Both the position numbers and the translations under genes were made by a program. From positions 1 to 8,299 of the forward strand of contig PLBD01000083.1 in the NCBI GenBank assembly GCA_003135315.1: a stretch of DNA of 8,299 bases, in the 5' to 3' direction. A model generated the notes under the pieces. That model did no database searches. It had not been told where the DNA came from and was given only the letters and a program-made list of their open reading frames with translations. The stretch is from Acidobacteriaceae bacterium (lineage in GTDB: Bacteria; Acidobacteriota; Terriglobia; Terriglobales; Acidobacteriaceae). The first letter of the stretch is position 1. Every line of letters starts with the position of its first letter. Shown here in pieces: positions 6,271 through 8,299 of the stretch.

Positions 6271-6518
6271 ATGGCGCTAGAAACGAAAACCCCTCCGCAA
6301 CCGATCTACCGCATTGGACGACAGCCCGATGCCTGGCGCCCGCCGGATTGGTCGAGAGCGTCAGCCGATGGGACATTCGGAAATCGGTTTGATGACCCGG
6401 AAGCTACTATCGTGTTCTCTACGCTTCCAGCCAGGAAGTCTCCTGTTTCATTGAAACCCTGGCCAGATATCGCCCGGATCTGACACTGCTCTATGAAATC
6501 GACGAAAGTGAGCAACAG
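6271..6518 (+). pseudogene. RES-domain toxin remnant: frameshifted and 3'-truncated
   Basis: From ATG 6271 (GGAGG 10 nt upstream, inside the antitoxin 3' end) the frame shows RES-domain sequence for 46 residues: PIYRIGR, PPDWSRA, then DGTFGNRFDDPEAT. It then goes out of frame and stops at 6481. The next frame, from 6408, continues the domain: YRVLYASSQEVSCFIETLAR, then YRPDLTLLYEIDE. A single base is therefore missing at about 6407-6409, where ACTATCGT would be expected as ACxTATCGT. Family resemblance ends near 6515, about half-way through a normal RES protein. The open frame then runs through antisense sequence of the convergent DUF2934 gene to 6638. RES toxins such as MbcT degrade NAD+. 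This copy lacks the C-terminal half and is almost certainly inactive, even if the indel were a sequencing error. Confidence 0.85.
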
Positions 6519-6529
6519 GCTCGTTTACG

Positions 6530-6760
6530 CTACCGCCGCCGTAATCCCCCGTCTTCCGTAGCCTCTGCTTCTGCTGCAGTAGCGAGTTTCTTCCCGGTTA
6601 TTTCGGCCTCCGCTCGGAGCCAATCATCGAGGTCGTGACCGCCTTCACAGCGCCGTTCCTCGTAAAGCTGATACGCACGCACTCGAATTAACTCTTCGGT
6701 TGAGTCGAGCGAGCGCTCGTCGGGTTTCGCTTTTGAATCACTTGCAGTTTTATGTCTCAT
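6530..6760 (-). CDS. DUF2934 family small protein
   Basis: 76 residues from ATG 6760, selected because GGAGG lies 6 nt upstream; longer in-frame starts have no ribosome site. The N-terminal third is basic and polar (RHKTASDSKAKPDERS). The core (about 23-47) matches DUF2934: EELIRVRAYQLYEER, then GHDLDDWLRAEAEI, with the conserved RAY, YE, G-H-x-L-D-D-W and A-E positions. DUF2934 proteins are small, cytoplasmic and of unknown function, frequent in Acidobacteriota and some Proteobacteria. The tail (about 48-76) is alanine- and glutamate-rich and ends in basic residues. The gene converges on the RES remnant and its 3' end lies at or near the point where RES similarity stops, suggesting a rearrangement junction. 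A perfect TATAAT lies about 100 bp upstream. Confidence 0.8.
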   Translation of the reverse strand: MRHKTASDSKAKPDERSLDSTEELIRVRAYQLYEERRCEGGHDLDDWLRAEAEITGKKLATAAEAEATEDGGLRRR

Positions 6761-6862
6761 GGTGGACCTCCTGCATCGGTAACGGCGCAATGCAAAGTAG
6801 GAAAGTGGAAGGCCGACTCTGAAGAGTTGCGCGATGCACAGACACACATCCGTACACTTGCA

Positions 6863-6868
6863 ATTATA
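6863..6868 (-). promoter_or_regulatory. Candidate -10 box (TATAAT) for the DUF2934 gene
   Basis: A perfect TATAAT is read on the minus strand, predicting transcription from about 6856 and a leader of about 96 nt. No good -35 hexamer stands at 16-18 bp, so an activator would be needed. The palindrome at 6893-6906 would lie at about -37 to -50, a suitable position for one. Confidence 0.4.
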
Positions 6869-6892
6869 TTGTCGTTACTGTCCTGCAAGTCA

Positions 6893-6906
6893 GTGACAAT
6901 TGTCAC
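6893..6906. promoter_or_regulatory. Perfect 14-bp palindrome GTGACAATTGTCAC
   Basis: The 14 bases are fully self-complementary. The site lies in the divergent gap between the DUF2934 gene (minus) and the small membrane peptide and PRC-barrel genes (plus), as expected for a dimeric regulator's operator. Its ACAATTGT core is also the core of the operator over the MNT promoter. The regulator is unknown. Confidence 0.5.
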
Positions 6907-6998
6907 CGGCTATCGGGCAACGCACGACTTTATGGCACTTGTCAGATTTCGGAGAGAAGGCGAAAACTTACAGCACAAATCCGCGATGACCCTTTCTT

Positions 6999-7028
6999 AG
7001 GCTGGCCGAAAGCCTCGGCTACGGAGGC
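6999..7028 (+). promoter_or_regulatory. Mutually exclusive hairpins around a ribosome binding site
   Basis: AGGCT (6999-7003) can pair with AGCCT (7011-7015). Alternatively GCCTC (7012-7016) can pair with GAGGC (7024-7028), which would bury the GGAGG (7023-7027) of the peptide gene at 7037. The two pairings share bases 7012-7015 and so exclude each other. Each stem is only 5 bp, so a switch is speculative. Confidence 0.2.
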
Positions 7029-7036
7029 GGTTGGAA

Positions 7037-7150
7037 ATGTCGCCAACGCTAGCTAGAAAGCCAAAACGGGAATTCTGGAAAAAGGCACGGGCCGGATGTT
7101 CAATTTTGACCGGACTTGGGATTCTCGGTGGCCTATATCTAGTTGGGTAA
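7037..7150 (+). CDS. 37-residue single-pass membrane peptide, unknown function
   Basis: The reading frame ATG 7037 to TAA 7150 encodes 37 residues and has a GGAGG ribosome site 9 nt upstream. The N-terminal half (MSPTLARKPKREFWKKARAG) is strongly basic. The C-terminal half (about 21-36, CSILTGLGILGGLYLV) is a glycine-rich hydrophobic segment long enough to enter or span a membrane, with the basic end predicted to stay in the cytoplasm. No family was recognised. It is followed after 46 bp by the PRC-barrel gene on the same strand, so the two may be co-transcribed. Ordered charge and hydrophobicity plus the ribosome site argue for a real gene, but with so few residues chance cannot be excluded. 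Confidence 0.5.
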   Translation: MSPTLARKPKREFWKKARAGCSILTGLGILGGLYLVG

Positions 7151-7159
7151 TACCCGGAA

Positions 7160-7173
7160 TTCACAAATGTGAA
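7160..7173. promoter_or_regulatory. Inverted repeat TTCACA-aa-TGTGAA before the PRC-barrel gene
   Basis: Two 6-bp arms separated by 2 bp end 23 bp before the PRC-barrel ATG and just ahead of its ribosome site (AGAGGAG). The site could be an operator or a short leader hairpin. Half-site order is the reverse of a CRP/FNR site, so that family is not suggested. Confidence 0.35.
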
Positions 7174-7196
7174 TACGCAGAGATAGAGGAGACACC

Positions 7197-7565
7197 ATGA
7201 CAGCAACAATGGAAAGAACACCGACAGTAATCGCGGCCGACACCTTGACGGGCGATAAGGTCGTAAATTTTCAAAAAGAAGATCTCGGAAAGATCGAACA
7301 TCTGATGATCGACCTGGAGTCAGGCCGCGTCGCTTACGCGGTTCTTTCGTTCGGCGGGTTCCTGGGCATGGGCGATAAGTTATTTGCCATTCCATGGAGT
7401 TCCCTTAAGGTCGACACGGTTGAACATCGGTTCATTCTGAATGTCGACAAGGAATTGCTCAAGGCCGCTCCCGGTTTCGACAAGGAGCACTGGCCGAACA
7501 TGACTGACCGCGCCTGGGGCGCCAAGGTCTACACGTATTACGGCGCCAAGCCCTATTGGAACTAA
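7197..7565 (+). CDS. PRC-barrel domain protein
   Basis: 122 residues. The start at 7197 has AGAGGAG 6-7 nt upstream. Residues about 10-80 form a PRC-barrel: VIAADTLTGDKVVNFQ, DLGKIEHLMIDLESGRVAYAVLSFGG, GDKLFAIPWSSLKVD, then FILNVDKELLKAAPGF. The family is a small all-beta fold first seen in the photosynthetic reaction centre H subunit and RimM. Stand-alone bacterial versions are cytoplasmic or membrane-associated, often linked to stress responses, with no defined reaction. The tail (about 92-122) has WPNMTDRAWGAKVYTYYGAKPYWN, a common aromatic ending in this group. No signal peptide is visible. The 37-residue membrane peptide gene just upstream may be in the same transcript, and a strong hairpin follows the stop. 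Confidence 0.88.
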   Translation: MTATMERTPTVIAADTLTGDKVVNFQKEDLGKIEHLMIDLESGRVAYAVLSFGGFLGMGDKLFAIPWSSLKVDTVEHRFILNVDKELLKAAPGFDKEHWPNMTDRAWGAKVYTYYGAKPYWN

Positions 7566-7586
7566 AAGCGCAGGCTGAACGGCGAT

Positions 7587-7609
7587 GGCTAGCCGCAACA
7601 AGGCTAGCC
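7587..7609 (+). terminator. Hairpin after the PRC-barrel gene, possible terminator
   Basis: GGCTAGCC occurs twice (7587-7594 and 7602-7609), separated by 7 nt, giving an 8-bp perfect stem that starts 22 nt after the stop codon. There is no T-run after it, so it is not a classical intrinsic terminator. It may stabilise the 3' end or act with Rho. The remaining gap to 7790 shows no gene on either strand. Confidence 0.45.
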
Positions 7610-7790
7610 GACGTTATCCAAAGTTCCGCTGATGCGACAGCGGGGCGAGACCAACGTCAAGGTGAGTTGCTGATTCCAGAAGGCTTCGTGCCGCAAGCTC
7701 GTGGCCTTTTTGGGGTGGTCCCTTACAACCGCGACTAGTTGGAATGGAGCCACCCCCGCTTTACACGCGAAAGTTCAATCGCGAAGCGCC

Positions 7791-8299
7791 TTACTTAACG
7801 TTTGACTCCGGGATGTCTCCTTGCGAATCCGCTGTCGCAATGACCGCGGAGTATTTCTGCCAACGCACCCAGACAATGCGGATGGTAGCCACGACCGGGA
7901 TCGAAAGATAAACGCCCAGAACTCCGCCGAGTTCTGCTCCCATCAGCACAGCCGCGATTGCCGCCAGAGGGTGCACTTTTAGCGTCCCACCCATCACTCG
8001 CGGAGATACGAAGTAATCCTGCACCACCCGCCAAACGGCAAAGAACAGGATCAGCGCCCACAGATGAGGATACGTTGTCAGAAACCCGACGAAGACGATT
8101 ACCAGCGCAGCCACCAGCGGACCAACGACGGGAATGAACTCCATAGCTCCGGCAGCGAATCCCAGTACCAGCGCGTACGGAAACCGCAGCACCGACAACA
8201 CCGCGCTGTACGCTACCAGCGATATGCCGGCGAGTATCAGCTGCGCGCGAATGAAATGAGCCAGCATCACGTCAAGGTCGGTCATGATCAAGCGCAGAA
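7791..8299 (-). CDS. AI-2E family transporter (PerM/YdiK-like, formerly UPF0118), C-terminal half
   Basis: The frame is open to the right edge (LRLIMTDLD precedes the visible part), so the true start lies outside; an internal TTG or ATG near 8285-8291 is not taken as the start. About 169 residues are present, against a usual total near 350. At least four hydrophobic segments are visible, with the family signature LGFAAGAMEFIPVVGPLVAA, then the conserved VWRVVQDYFVSPRVMGGTLKVHPLAAI stretch and VLGVYLSIPVVAT. These proteins are integral inner-membrane permeases. Proposed roles include AI-2 export and ion antiport, but most members are uncharacterised. The cytoplasmic tail ends SNVK. It converges with the PRC-barrel gene and shows no functional link to its neighbours. 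Confidence 0.9.
   Translation of the reverse strand, partial: LRLIMTDLDVMLAHFIRAQLILAGISLVAYSAVLSVLRFPYALVLGFAAGAMEFIPVVGPLVAALVIVFVGFLTTYPHLWALILFFAVWRVVQDYFVSPRVMGGTLKVHPLAAIAAVLMGAELGGVLGVYLSIPVVATIRIVWVRWQKYSAVIATADSQGDIPESNVK

Noticed and set aside
4600..6640. Mobile element or integrase explaining the toxin-antitoxin island
   Set aside because: No transposase, integrase, terminal inverted repeats or tRNA attachment site could be seen in the window.
6530..6847. 105-residue version of the DUF2934 protein
   Set aside because: The additional N-terminus crosses the leader and ribosome-site region; ATG 6760 has an ideal GGAGG.
7160..7173. CRP/FNR binding site
   Set aside because: Half-sites are in the wrong order and too close for that family.
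6997..7395. 132-codon minus-strand frame
   Set aside because: It runs antisense through the small peptide and PRC-barrel genes and has an arginine/proline-rich shadow-like composition.
7556..7738. 60-codon plus-strand frame after the PRC-barrel gene
   Set aside because: It starts inside the PRC-barrel 3' end, includes the hairpin, has no ribosome site and no recognisable sequence.

Overview
The window looks like a piece of an Acidobacteriota-type soil bacterium chromosome. This is inferred from gene content: a secreted GloVer-repeat protein, a DUF2934 protein, a PRC-barrel protein, and a secreted small protein whose start resembles the MXKDX-type family. All are common in that phylum. The DNA is moderately GC-rich. 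No tRNA, rRNA, CRISPR array, insertion sequence or replication origin was seen.

Left part, minus strand. Bases 1-704 hold the N-terminal half of an exported GloVer tandem-repeat protein, with a strong 20-bp palindrome upstream (764-783). Bases 914-4415 hold four very tightly packed minus-strand genes. In order of transcription they are: a small secreted protein, a small lipoprotein-like protein (1 nt after the previous stop), a ThDP-dependent 2-oxo-acid decarboxylase of the pyruvate/indolepyruvate type (17 nt overlap), and a Tat-exported patatin-like lipase (ATGA overlap). A cytoplasmic decarboxylase translationally coupled to a secreted lipase is the most unusual association in the window.

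Middle part, 4647-6520, is a toxin-antitoxin island with two divergent modules. On the minus strand are an MNT nucleotidyltransferase with a winged-helix DNA-binding domain and a HEPN protein. On the plus strand are an Xre/MbcA-type antitoxin and a RES-type toxin. Both effector-side genes are damaged. HEPN carries a one-base insertion, and RES carries a one-base deletion and has lost its C-terminal part where it runs into the 3' end of a convergent DUF2934 gene. The MNT promoter has a consensus-like -35/-10 pair, a palindrome over the -10, and a start codon only about 4 nt from the predicted transcription start.

Right part. Bases 6530-6760 (minus) encode a DUF2934 protein. A divergent intergenic region follows, with a perfect 14-bp palindrome. 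On the plus strand come a 37-residue single-helix membrane peptide and a PRC-barrel protein. A minus-strand AI-2E/PerM-family transporter, cut by the window edge, closes the window. Function calls come from motif recognition by eye. No database search was run.
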